DNA of 22,049 nt. It comes from CAZGMN01 sp964645765. Lineage in GTDB: Bacteria > Acidobacteriota > Aminicenantia > Aminicenantales > Aminicenantaceae. The position numbers were made by a program, and so were the translations under genes. Below the pieces are notes generated by a model. The model made no database searches. It was not told where the DNA came from and saw only the letters and a list, made by a program, of their open reading frames with translations. This document shows, piece by piece, positions 7,826-15,258 of the stretch (its first letter is position 1; each line of letters begins with the position of its first letter). The stretch spans positions 1-22,049 of the forward strand of contig CAZYBE010000049.1 in assembly GCA_964645765.1 (NCBI GenBank), in the 5' to 3' direction.

Positions 7826-8641
7826 TTAACTCCAGAAGAATTTGATGAGGTAATAAAAAAAGGGCGCGCCCAGGATAAGGCTGTCGATTCGGTCAAGCAC
7901 GCCTCCATGGCCAGGAAGAACTTTCGAAGAATCTTTGACTCCCACCCCTCTTTTGAACAGGGATTCCAGAGGGTCGCTGAGCTGGGCAACAGCATGAATA
8001 AGCATGCCGGAAACCAGAGCTTTCCAGAGAGGAACACTTCTCAGCAAGACCTGCCGGGCGAGCAAAGCTCCAAGAACGGCAAAGAGAATGCCGCCAAAAC
8101 TTCCTTCCCAGGTCTTGCGCGGGCTGGCCATGGGAACCATCTTCCTTCTCCCCCAGAGTTTTCCGAAAAAATAGGCCCCGGTGTCGCCCAAAAATATAAC
8201 GGCAAAGAGAAAATAAATGTAAAAAGGCCCTCTTTCTTCCCTTAAGGGATAAAAATAATTGAGGGTGAAACTCAAGTATAAAGGCCCGAATATCGTCAAG
8301 GACACAGACGTTGGAAAAGTGACAAGTTTCTCCAGGGTATTGAAGGAGATGACGTAATACAGGCCGGAAAGGAGAAGGCAGAGGAAAAGGGCAAGCTCAA
8401 GAGGAAAGTTCGCAAAGTAGAAGGATGTGCTGATGATCAAAGCCAGGAGAATCCCCAGGGTTTTCTGGGGAAAAAGTTTTTTCAAGCGGAAGAGGTTGTA
8501 AAACTCAAAAAGCGAAGCCAGAATCACAACCTGCGTAAAAAGAAAAAAGACAAGACGGGGTGCGAACTGGATAACCAAGAAAACAAGAAGCAAACAGACA
8601 AGGGCAGTGGGGACTCTTTTGCGGAGGCTTCGCAGGCTCAT
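7826..8641 (-). CDS. cdsA: Phosphatidate cytidylyltransferase (CDP-diglyceride synthase)
   Basis: CdsA makes CDP-diacylglycerol from phosphatidate and CTP at the inner membrane, the branch point for phospholipids. The 271-residue protein has several hydrophobic helices, including a very hydrophobic first pair near residues 12-45. The family signature lies at the C-terminal end: SDPLESLFKRGVGVKDSS, then LPGHGGVLDRIDSL with its metal-binding acidic residues. It sits between uppS (49-base gap) and dxr (14-base gap) in the operon. The ribosome site before the ATG is weak (GAAAG). Confidence 0.94.
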   Translation of the reverse strand: MSLRSLRKRVPTALVCLLLVFLVIQFAPRLVFFLFTQVVILASLFEFYNLFRLKKLFPQKTLGILLALIISTSFYFANFPLELALFLCLLLSGLYYVISFNTLEKLVTFPTSVSLTIFGPLYLSFTLNYFYPLREERGPFYIYFLFAVIFLGDTGAYFFGKLWGRRKMVPMASPRKTWEGSFGGILFAVLGALLARQVLLRSVPLWKALVSGMLIHAVAQLSDPLESLFKRGVGVKDSSKVLPGHGGVLDRIDSLILGAPFFYYLIKFFWS

Positions 8642-8690
8642 CTTTCAAAGATAAATGGAAATAATTCCTCGTAAGTTATGAGCAATCGTA

Positions 8691-9470
8691 TCAATTATGG
8701 TCATCATGGGGATAAATATCTCCGAACCTCCTTTCTCTCTTCTGGTAATCGACGAGCGCTTGAAGCAGGTGTTTTTTGCGGAAGTCAGGCCAGAGCTCAG
8801 GAGTGATCCAGATTTCAGAGTAAGCGATTTGCCACAATAAAAAATTTGACACCCGGAGCTCCCCGCTCGTCCTGATCAGCAAATCAGGGTCAGGAATCTC
8901 GCCCGTGTAGAGATAGCGGGAGAATTTCTCCTCGTCGAGACTTTCCATATCAACCTTTTCTTTGGCGATTTTCTTGACTGCCTCCACAATCTCATCCCGC
9001 CCTCCATAGCTGAGAGCCAGGATAACCGTCAGGCTGCTGTTTTTTTTGGTCAACTCCTCGACCCTATCCAACTCTCTTCTCACCGAAGCTGGTATTCTCT
9101 CTCGCTGGCCTATGACTTTTAAGCGGAGATTATTTTTAACCAGGACTTTATCTTGCTTCAGGAGATAGTCTTTGAGAAGACTCCAGAGAGTGGAGACCTC
9201 ATGCTTTGGCCTTTTCCAATTCTCCTTGGAAAACGCATACAGAGTCAGGAATTTAATCCCCAGCCGGGCGCATGTTTCAATCACTTCTCGGACAGAGTCG
9301 GCTCCAGCCCTGTGACCTTCTATCCGGGGCAGCCTTTTCTTTTCAGCCCAGCGGCCGTTGCCATCCATGATCACAGCCACGTGCCGCGGAAGGCGGGAAA
9401 AATCTATCTGCTTTACGAGTAACTCTTCTTCGCTGCCTGGCTCGATGAACCCTTTAAGATTGGCGTTCAT
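8691..9470 (-). CDS. uppS: Undecaprenyl diphosphate synthase (isoprenyl transferase)
   Basis: This enzyme condenses isopentenyl diphosphate units in cis to make the lipid carrier for peptidoglycan and other glycans. The 259-residue protein has VIMDGNGRWA with catalytic Asp36, followed by GHRAGADSV, YAFSKENWKRP, LSYGGRDEI and the C-terminal RTSGELRVSNFLLWQ and WPDF segments. The ATG at 9470 is the only start codon upstream of the conserved core: codons 2-30 include no ATG, GTG or TTG. No ribosome site precedes it. Instead a consensus promoter ends six bases before the ATG, so translation is probably leaderless. It is the first gene of the envelope/isoprenoid operon. Confidence 0.95.
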   Translation of the reverse strand: MNANLKGFIEPGSEEELLVKQIDFSRLPRHVAVIMDGNGRWAEKKRLPRIEGHRAGADSVREVIETCARLGIKFLTLYAFSKENWKRPKHEVSTLWSLLKDYLLKQDKVLVKNNLRLKVIGQRERIPASVRRELDRVEELTKKNSSLTVILALSYGGRDEIVEAVKKIAKEKVDMESLDEEKFSRYLYTGEIPDPDLLIRTSGELRVSNFLLWQIAYSEIWITPELWPDFRKKHLLQALVDYQKRERRFGDIYPHDDHN

Positions 9471-9476
9471 GGGTCA

Positions 9477-9505
9477 ATTATAGGTGCTTGCCTGCGAATT
9501 GTCAA
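9477..9505 (-). promoter_or_regulatory. Consensus sigma-70-type promoter for uppS operon
   Basis: Read on the minus strand, TTGACA (9505-9500), a 17-base spacer and TATAAT (9482-9477) match the housekeeping consensus at all twelve positions. Only six bases (TGACCC) separate the -10 box from the uppS ATG, so the predicted start site falls on or within a base of that ATG. It should drive uppS-cdsA-dxr-rseP-ispG-larE. The divergent hypC starts at 9566, and I see no equally good box facing that way. Confidence 0.8.
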
Positions 9506-9565
9506 AAATATAGACCTCTATCTAAGTATCTGGTAATCTATTGATTTTAGGAGAGAGAATACAAG

Positions 9566-9811
9566 ATGTGCTTAGGAATACCGGCCAAAGTCATCGAGCT
9601 CGATGAGTCCAGCCAGGGAAAAGTTGATTATTTAGGGACAAAGGTCAGGACAAATTTTTCCCTTCTCGAAGATATCAAGCTTGGAGATTGGGTCATCGTC
9701 CATGCCGGATTCGCCATCTCCAAGCTGGATGAAGAAGATGCAAAGGAAACTTTCTCGCTCCTCAGAGAAATGGCCAGCAAGCAGGAGGATGAAAATAGCC
9801 AAGAAAAATAG
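9566..9811 (+). CDS. hypC: Hydrogenase maturation chaperone HypC
   Basis: HypC is the small chaperone that, with HypD, assembles the Fe(CN)2CO group of [NiFe] hydrogenases and delivers it to the large-subunit precursor. The 81-residue protein begins MCLGIPAKV; the Cys2 exposed after Met removal is the key residue. The rest is the expected small beta-barrel (GDWVIVHAGFAISKLDEEDA) with a charged tail. The ribosome site AGGAGAG is about 12 bases before the ATG, a little far. The 3' end overlaps hypD by 23 bases, which suggests translational coupling. Confidence 0.95.
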   Translation: MCLGIPAKVIELDESSQGKVDYLGTKVRTNFSLLEDIKLGDWVIVHAGFAISKLDEEDAKETFSLLREMASKQEDENSQEK

Positions 9812-10961
9812 AAAAAAAGCCGCGGCCAAGCCGAAAAGGCCTGGCAAGCGAGCTGATTTTCAGCTGGAAGAAACAAGGGACAGAAGAGTCATTCAAGCGC
9901 TGCTCAAGGAAATAGAAAAAGGCACCCGGGCACTCTCTTCCTCGTTGCGAATCATGGAAGTCTGCGGAACTCACACCATGACTGTCCATAAATATGGATT
10001 AAAAAGCTTGCTGGAGGAGGCTGGAGTGGAGATGATTTCCGGGCCTGGATGTCCGGTCTGCATCACTCCCAACGAAATCCATGAGGCAGCGATAGAATTA
10101 GTCACGGAGAATCCGGATTTTATCCTGACCACATTCGGAGACATGACGAGAGTCCCCACCCGAAAAGGCTCGCTCCAGCGAGCCGCGCCAGCCAAAGGCT
10201 CGATGCTCAAAATTGTCTATTCACCCCAGGAAACTCTTGAGATTGCCGCGTCAAACCCGGCAAAGAATGTTGTTTTCTTCGGCGTTGGGTTTGAAACAAC
10301 CATACCGGCCATCGCCCTGACTGTCAGGAAAGCCTTTGAGGATAGCCTTGCCAATTTTTCGCTCCTTTCTGCCTTCTGGCTTATTCCCCCGCCTCTCGAA
10401 GCTATCGTCAAAGCGAAGGAGATAGCGATTGATGGATTTCTCTACCCGGGCCATGTCAGCGCTATTATCGGAGAAAAACCTTACGCGTTCATAGCCGAAG
10501 AATACAGAATCCCGGGTGCCATCTGCGGCTTTGAGCCCAGCGATATCCTACTTGGAATTCTATCGATTATCGAGCAGCGCAAGGAAGGGAAAGCCATTGT
10601 CTCCAACGAATATACAAGAGTGGTCAGGCCTTTGGGCAATCCAAAAGCTTTGGCCATCATGGAAGAAATGCTGGAAACAAAAGACGCGCACTGGAGGGGC
10701 CTGGGCCTGATTCCACAGAGCGGGCTGAGGCTCAAGAAGAAATACGATGCCTTTGATGCTGAAGCGAAATTCAACCTGAAGATAAAGGGAGGTAGCGGCG
10801 ACCTCCCGGGCTGCCGCTGCGGAGAAGTCCTGAGAGGGCTCGTCTCACCTGCTCAATGCCCTCTTTTTGCTAAAAAATGCAATCCTGATTTTCCTTATGG
10901 GCCGTGCATGGTCTCTTTCGAAGGGGCTTGCCTTGTGCATTATAAATACGGCAGAAGCTAA
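9789..10961 (+). CDS. hypD: Hydrogenase maturation protein HypD
   Basis: HypD is the iron-sulfur scaffold on which the iron-cyano-carbonyl unit is built together with HypC. From the ATG at 9789 the protein has 390 residues. Key cysteines are visible at 59 (MEVCGTHT), 88 and 91 (GPGCPVC). The C-terminal cluster ligands lie in CRCGEVLRG, QCPLFAKKC and FEGACLVHYKYG. The frame stays open back to 9681 inside hypC, but the upstream part shows no homology to the family, so 9789 was chosen. AGGAGG lies directly against this ATG, too close for ideal spacing, so initiation may rely on coupling with hypC. The first 22 residues are a Lys/Arg-rich extension (KKNRKKAAAKPKRPGKR) not found in E. coli HypD. 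Confidence 0.93.
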   Translation: MKIAKKNRKKAAAKPKRPGKRADFQLEETRDRRVIQALLKEIEKGTRALSSSLRIMEVCGTHTMTVHKYGLKSLLEEAGVEMISGPGCPVCITPNEIHEAAIELVTENPDFILTTFGDMTRVPTRKGSLQRAAPAKGSMLKIVYSPQETLEIAASNPAKNVVFFGVGFETTIPAIALTVRKAFEDSLANFSLLSAFWLIPPPLEAIVKAKEIAIDGFLYPGHVSAIIGEKPYAFIAEEYRIPGAICGFEPSDILLGILSIIEQRKEGKAIVSNEYTRVVRPLGNPKALAIMEEMLETKDAHWRGLGLIPQSGLRLKKKYDAFDAEAKFNLKIKGGSGDLPGCRCGEVLRGLVSPAQCPLFAKKCNPDFPYGPCMVSFEGACLVHYKYGRS

Positions 10962-10968
10962 TAACCTC

Positions 10969-11008
10969 AGGCTGAGTGGTTCGAAACGGTTTTCGAACCA
11001 CTCAGCCT
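10969..11008. repeat. Structured intergenic repeat, copy 3 (arms only, perfect hairpin)
   Basis: AGGCTGAGTGGTTCGAAA at 10969-10986 pairs perfectly with 10991-11008 around the four-base loop CGGT. The left arm resembles that of copy 2 (CAGGCTGGGTGTTGAGAAAAC), and the right arm resembles the right flank of copy 1 (GAACCACTTAGCC). On the reverse strand the apex reads GAAAACCGTTT, as in copy 2. The internal hairpin of copies 1 and 2 is missing, so this looks like a deletion derivative. It starts 8 bases past the hypD stop in the 133-base hypD-hypE gap. No U-tract follows, so a classical terminator is unlikely. A role in mRNA stability or in reducing hypE expression is possible. Confidence 0.75.
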
Positions 11009-11094
11009 TCGCTCGTTTCAAAATATCAATGATAATTTTCGTAATCTTTTCCATAGAGACATAAAGCAGCTCGAATAGAGCACAGAGGATAACA

Positions 11095-12081
11095 ATGAAA
11101 AAGGTAAGCTTGGAACTGGGAAGCGGCGGCAAGCTGATGAGGGATTTCATCGCTCAGCAGATTGTTAAGAACTTCAAGAATCCTTTTCTGGATAAACTCT
11201 TTGACTCGGCTCTTCTTCCTCAAAAAACCGCCTTCACCACTGACAGCTATGTTGTTGACCCTATCTTTTTCCCTGGCGGGGACATCGGCAGCCTCTGTGT
11301 CAACGGCACGGTCAATGACCTTATTGTCTCAGGTGCTGAGCCGAAGTATCTATCCCTTTCCTTTATTCTGGAAGAAGGATTGGCGTGGGAAGATTTGGAA
11401 AAAATTCTTAAATCCATAAAAAGAGCAGCCAGAAAAGCCGGAGTCAAGATTGTCACAGGAGATACCAAGGTCGTCAGGCGGGGCCAGGGAGATAAAATCT
11501 TCATCAACACCTCAGGAGTGGGAAAAATCTGGGCAAGGCCGGAAATCCAAAAAATTAAGCCCAAAGATAAAATCATTCTGACCGGCACACTGGGAGAGCA
11601 CAGCCTGGCTGTGATGCTCGCCAGAGGAGATTTCGGGCTGGAATCTGCAGTCAAAAGCGACTGCGCGCCTCTGAATTTTCTTCTTCCTCTCTGGAAAAAA
11701 GGCGTGCTGTGGATGAGGGATGTGACGCGCGGCGGCCTGGCCACAGTTCTCTGTGAACTTGCGGAAAGGATTCCTCACTCGCTACTCATAGAAGAGGAAA
11801 ATATTCCGCTTTCCCGGAGCGTAAAAGGAGCGACAGAGCTTCTGGGAATAGACCCCCTCTATCTTGCCTGCGAAGGAAAGGCTGTTCTTGTAGCTCCTGA
11901 GAATAAAGCCAATGCAATCCTTAAAGAAATAAGAAAGAATCCCTTGGGAAAAAGGGCTGAGGTCATAGGAAATGTTGAAGATAGAATCGGAAAAAGAGCG
12001 CAGCTTCTTTTAAGAACTCTGAGCGGAGGGTTGAGGCTCCTCGAGCCTCTGACCTCAGAACTCCTGCCCCGGATTTGCTGA
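11095..12081 (+). CDS. hypE: Hydrogenase maturation protein HypE (carbamoyl dehydratase)
   Basis: HypE dehydrates the carbamoyl group placed on its C-terminal cysteine by HypF, giving the thiocyanate that donates cyanide to the active-site iron. The 328-residue protein has the PurM/AIR-synthase-like fold signatures: LGSGGKLM, TTDSYVVDP, GGDIGSLCVNGTVNDL, GDTKVV and DVTRGGLATVLCELA. It ends in PRIC, the modified C-terminal cysteine, so it looks complete and active. AGAGG lies six bases before the ATG. HypA, HypB, HypF and hydrogenase subunits are not in this window. A 133-base gap with a hairpin separates it from hypD. Confidence 0.95.
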   Translation: MKKVSLELGSGGKLMRDFIAQQIVKNFKNPFLDKLFDSALLPQKTAFTTDSYVVDPIFFPGGDIGSLCVNGTVNDLIVSGAEPKYLSLSFILEEGLAWEDLEKILKSIKRAARKAGVKIVTGDTKVVRRGQGDKIFINTSGVGKIWARPEIQKIKPKDKIILTGTLGEHSLAVMLARGDFGLESAVKSDCAPLNFLLPLWKKGVLWMRDVTRGGLATVLCELAERIPHSLLIEEENIPLSRSVKGATELLGIDPLYLACEGKAVLVAPENKANAILKEIRKNPLGKRAEVIGNVEDRIGKRAQLLLRTLSGGLRLLEPLTSELLPRIC

Positions 12082-13344
12082 ATGGACAACGCCTCAAAAA
12101 ATAAGCTCAAATCGAGCCTGGGCTTATTCGATGCAACGGGCATCGGCCTGGGTGCCATCATAGGGGGTGGGATCTTTATTGTCACAGGCATCGTTGCCGG
12201 CCTTGCAGGCCCGGCGCTTGTGTTATCCATAATCATCGCTGCCGTTATTTCCTTATTCACTGCCCTGAGTTTCGCCGAATTAACAAGATGGCAGCCAGCA
12301 GAAGGAGGTGTTTATATTTATGCTCATAGCCTCCTTTCTCCTTTCACAGGATTTCTTGCTGGATGGATGTGGATCGTCTCAAACATCTTCAGCGGCGCAG
12401 CCGTCTCACTCGGTTTTGCCCATTATCTGGAGGCATTGCTCCCTGTTGTGGATCACAGGTTGGTTGCCGCAGTCCTCTGTATCGTCTTGACCCTGCTCAA
12501 TTATATCGGTGTTAAACATTCAGCTCTATTCAATAATGCGCTGGTCACGGTGAAGATCTCTGTTCTCCTGACCTTCATAATAGTCGGTGCTTTCCACTTT
12601 AAAGCGGCTAATTTTTCCCATTTCCCTATATCTAAAATGGGAATTTTCCACGGGGCGTTCTTCATCTTTTTCGCCTTTGCCGGCTTCGCTCGAGTCGCCA
12701 CCGTAGCCGAGGAAGTCAGGAATGCCAAGAAGGTCGTTCCTCAGTCGATAATGCTCGCCCTTTTCATATCGACAATTATCTATATTTTGGTTGGCATAGT
12801 TGCTCTCGGACTGATCGGCCCTCAAATTCTGAGAGAGTCTAATTCTCCTCTTGCCGATGCAATAGGTCCGGTTGGAGCTCCAGTCCTGAAATCCATAGTT
12901 TCTCTTGGAGGAATGTTCGCCATGGCAAGTGTTTTGCTGACGTCAATCTTGGGTGTTTCACGGATGGCTTTTTCTATGTCCAGAGAAAGAGACCTGCCTT
13001 CCCCTCTGAGCCGGCTCCATCCAAAGTTTAAAACTCCTTCCATCTCGGTATTGATTGTGGGGGCAATCATCCTCGCTATTTCGTTACTTTTCCCTTTAAC
13101 AAAGGCTGTCACTATCAGCGTATTCGCCACAATCTTCAATTATTCTCTTGCCAATGTCTCAGCTCTTAGGCTCAGGTCTAAAGATAAAATCTATCCAAGA
13201 TTCGTTCCGGCAACAGGATTCATTCTATGCTTGATTTTATTAATTTTCGTCCAAAAAGATGCCTTGTGGATAGGGGGCTGCTCCCTTCTTGCAGCTATTT
13301 TTTATTGGTTTCTAAAGAAAAAGATAAAAAAATACTCCGGGTAA
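12082..13344 (+). CDS. APC-family amino acid permease
   Basis: This 420-residue integral membrane protein has about 12 hydrophobic segments. The APC signatures are in the first helices: GIGLGAIIGGGIFIVTG (unwound TM1 region), AGPA, SFAELTRWQPAEGGVYIY, and later FAFAGFARVATVAEEVRN in TM6. These mark an amino acid/polyamine/organocation secondary transporter of the inner membrane. Substrate cannot be assigned. The start codon abuts the hypE stop (TGA then ATG) with no ribosome site in front, so translation is probably coupled to hypE. Its link to hydrogenase maturation may be only positional. Confidence 0.88.
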   Translation: MDNASKNKLKSSLGLFDATGIGLGAIIGGGIFIVTGIVAGLAGPALVLSIIIAAVISLFTALSFAELTRWQPAEGGVYIYAHSLLSPFTGFLAGWMWIVSNIFSGAAVSLGFAHYLEALLPVVDHRLVAAVLCIVLTLLNYIGVKHSALFNNALVTVKISVLLTFIIVGAFHFKAANFSHFPISKMGIFHGAFFIFFAFAGFARVATVAEEVRNAKKVVPQSIMLALFISTIIYILVGIVALGLIGPQILRESNSPLADAIGPVGAPVLKSIVSLGGMFAMASVLLTSILGVSRMAFSMSRERDLPSPLSRLHPKFKTPSISVLIVGAIILAISLLFPLTKAVTISVFATIFNYSLANVSALRLRSKDKIYPRFVPATGFILCLILLIFVQKDALWIGGCSLLAAIFYWFLKKKIKKYSG

Positions 13345-13377
13345 ACATTCGGAATCCAGGAATCAGTGTATTTTTTT
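13326..13377 (+). terminator. Possible A/U-rich terminator after the permease gene
   Basis: AAAAAAATAC at 13326-13335 can pair with GTATTTTTTT at 13368-13377, and the right arm is itself a run of seven T. The left arm overlaps the last permease codons. The loop of about 32 bases is long and the stem nearly all A-U, so the structure is weak. The placement at the end of the hyp-permease unit is what supports it. Confidence 0.3.
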
Positions 13378-13485
13378 GATTTCAAATTTAAAAGTAAAAA
13401 TTTTTCTGATTGCAACCCATTGTATGAGTTTACAGTTTAGAAATATGAATCCATCGTGCGCAGGAAGAAAGGAGGTCATTTATTC

Positions 13486-15069
13486 ATGAAAAAGGAATGG
13501 CTCACTGCATCCGTCGTTTTTGCCTGCCTGTTTCTTTACCCGGCCCGGTCCTTTTCTCAGCCGCCAACAGAACTCAAGGTTGATCCTTTGCTTCTCGTCT
13601 CTCTCAAAGAATGCCGGAATATCATGAAGGTTTGCGGTCCGAACATCTTTCCCGAATGGAATTTTCAAAAGACAGCGGTGCTTTTTTACAAGCCCAATGT
13701 CCAGGAATTGCTGGTCGGCTTTCCTCACAAGCCTCAGGGATTTTCGGAGTTCGCCGGCATCTCACCCTTGGCTGATGAAACCATGTATTATCGGGACGGC
13801 ACCACGACCTTAACTGTCGATGACCAGAACACAAGCATTCCCATCGACGGCATTTCGGTCCTGGTGGTGGCTGACCCGCTTTCCAGAATGAGGAATCAAA
13901 TCCGGGGAGTCCTCATGGGAAGGCCGAAGGAATTTGCTCTGCAGTGGCTGGAAGACTGGAATTTTGCTCAATCTCCCTACCGCGAACTCCTGCTCATTCT
14001 TCATGAGGGTTTTCATGTTTTTCAGCACACGAGGGCCCCAAATAAGTGGCCGAACGAAATGGCCCTCTCCAAGTATCCGCTTCTCGACCCTGTCAACAAC
14101 ACTCTTTTTGTTTTAGAAGGAAATATTTTAAGGGATGCGTTTCTTGCCGCGCCTTCACTGAGGTTGGAAAAAATCAAGCAGTTTGTCGCTGTCCGCCATT
14201 TTCGACAGTCACGGCTCGACCTTGAATGCTCCGAGTATGAAAACCTCACCGAATATTCTGAAGGGCTGGCCAAATATGTCGAATATAAATTTTTGGCCAT
14301 GGGAGAGAGAATAGAGCCCCTCCAGGAGATGTACTACCGCCAGGGATTTCACGGCTACCAGGGCGTTTTAGCGAAGTTGCTCGAGGATTCCGTCGGAGAT
14401 ATGGTCAAGATTGTCGCTGTGAGCGACGACCGTTTCGGGAATAAATTCGGCACAGGCCCGCTGCGTTTTAAGCTCTATGAGCTCGGCGCCTTCCAGGCTC
14501 TGCTGCTGGACGAAGTGATGCCCTCCTGGAAAGAGAAAGTATTCGAAAACGGTGTCTCGATAGGCGGGCTTTTAAAACAGGCTTTAAGGATGCCGGCTGA
14601 GGAAATGGAGCAATATCTCAACCGGGTAAAGCAAGAGTATAAATATGAAGAAGTCCTGGCCGAAAAAATTCAGTTCGAGAAAGAAGGGAAAAGAAGAATT
14701 CAGGAAAAGCTCGATGCTATTCTCCATTCTGACCGGACTCTTGTCCGGATTATATACGGCGGATTTACAGAGAAGATAGCTGTAGCCTTTACTCCGTTCG
14801 GAGTGACCTGGTTGAGTGAAAAGAGCGCCATCTACGACATGGTGCCGATTAAAGTTATTTTTAAGGAAGGTGATGTGCTTCAGCTCAAAAAAATTATCCC
14901 GGTCCTGATTGACAAGGAGAAAAAAGAAATTCTTTTTGTTGTGGCCGGCCCCGCATCAAAGTTTCTTGAGGGAGAACAGGAGAAAGTCGATACCGATGAG
15001 TTCATTTTGTCTGGAGCGAAGATCAGCCTCCGGCATCAAGGAAAGGACATCCGTATCGAATTAAAATAA
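13486..15069 (+). CDS. Exported protein with HEGFH metallopeptidase-like motif, unknown family
   Basis: The 527-residue product starts with a signal peptide (MKKEWLTASVVFACLFLYPA, then RSFS; cleavage likely before Gln25). Residues 173-177 are HEGFH in the helix LLILHEGFHVFQH, an HExxH zinc motif. A second helix, ENLTEYSEGLAKYVEYK, supplies Glu256 or Glu259 as a plausible third ligand. That arrangement fits a gluzincin-type metallopeptidase, but I do not recognise the family and activity is inferred. The start was set at the ATG at 13486 because AAAGGAGGT lies nine bases before it; an in-frame GTG at 13456 lies upstream of that site. The last 50 residues are encoded in a segment repeated exactly at 15940-16092, beyond a small insert. 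It was probably convergent with ugd before the insertion. Confidence 0.8.
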   Translation: MKKEWLTASVVFACLFLYPARSFSQPPTELKVDPLLLVSLKECRNIMKVCGPNIFPEWNFQKTAVLFYKPNVQELLVGFPHKPQGFSEFAGISPLADETMYYRDGTTTLTVDDQNTSIPIDGISVLVVADPLSRMRNQIRGVLMGRPKEFALQWLEDWNFAQSPYRELLLILHEGFHVFQHTRAPNKWPNEMALSKYPLLDPVNNTLFVLEGNILRDAFLAAPSLRLEKIKQFVAVRHFRQSRLDLECSEYENLTEYSEGLAKYVEYKFLAMGERIEPLQEMYYRQGFHGYQGVLAKLLEDSVGDMVKIVAVSDDRFGNKFGTGPLRFKLYELGAFQALLLDEVMPSWKEKVFENGVSIGGLLKQALRMPAEEMEQYLNRVKQEYKYEEVLAEKIQFEKEGKRRIQEKLDAILHSDRTLVRIIYGGFTEKIAVAFTPFGVTWLSEKSAIYDMVPIKVIFKEGDVLQLKKIIPVLIDKEKKEILFVVAGPASKFLEGEQEKVDTDEFILSGAKISLRHQGKDIRIELK

Positions 15070-15183
15070 TAACCTCTCCCATCTACTTCCGGCCGGTCGG
15101 ATAGTATTCAAAGCCAAGGTTCTTCAGCTGCGAGGGGTCAAAAACATTCCTTCTGTCAACGATGATCGGATTGGCCATTAGCT
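14917..15183. repeat. Direct repeat, left copy (267 bp)
   Basis: This segment matches 15940-16206 at a constant offset of 1023 bases. The first 202 bases (14917-15118) are identical. The last 65 differ at five positions (the first is 15119 G versus 16142 C). It contains the last 50 codons of the HEGFH protein gene and the last 32 or so codons of a ugd copy on the minus strand. Homology breaks at 14916 and 15184. The two copies flank a 756-base insert. Confidence 0.93.
15083..15180 (-). pseudogene. Remnant of ugd 3' end
   Basis: On the minus strand this encodes about 32 C-terminal residues of UDP-glucose dehydrogenase (MANPIIVDRRNVFDPSQL and onward to YYPTGRK, then TAG). Relative to the intact gene it has five substitutions, three changing residues (Gly to Arg, Leu to Val, Lys to Asn). 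An in-frame TAG stands two codons upstream of the homologous part, so no functional protein is expected. It is the by-product of the duplication that created the flanking repeat. Confidence 0.85.
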
Positions 15184-15258
15184 ACTCTCGCTTGAACTGA
15201 AGCGTCCACTTTTGATTATTACGGAACAGGGAAAATTTTCGCAGACCTGGTCCGGGCG

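Noticed and set aside
7784..8245. Plus-strand open frame of 153 codons over dxr and cdsA
   Set aside because: It is opposite to two clearly recognisable genes and shows no ribosome site or family features.
9681..9788. Upstream extension of hypD
   Set aside because: The 36 extra codons are entirely inside hypC in another frame, Ser/Lys-rich and unlike HypD. The ATG at 9789 fits the family.
13456..13485. GTG start ten codons upstream for the HEGFH protein
   Set aside because: It would place the strong AAAGGAGGT site inside the coding region and bury the signal peptide behind a basic leader.
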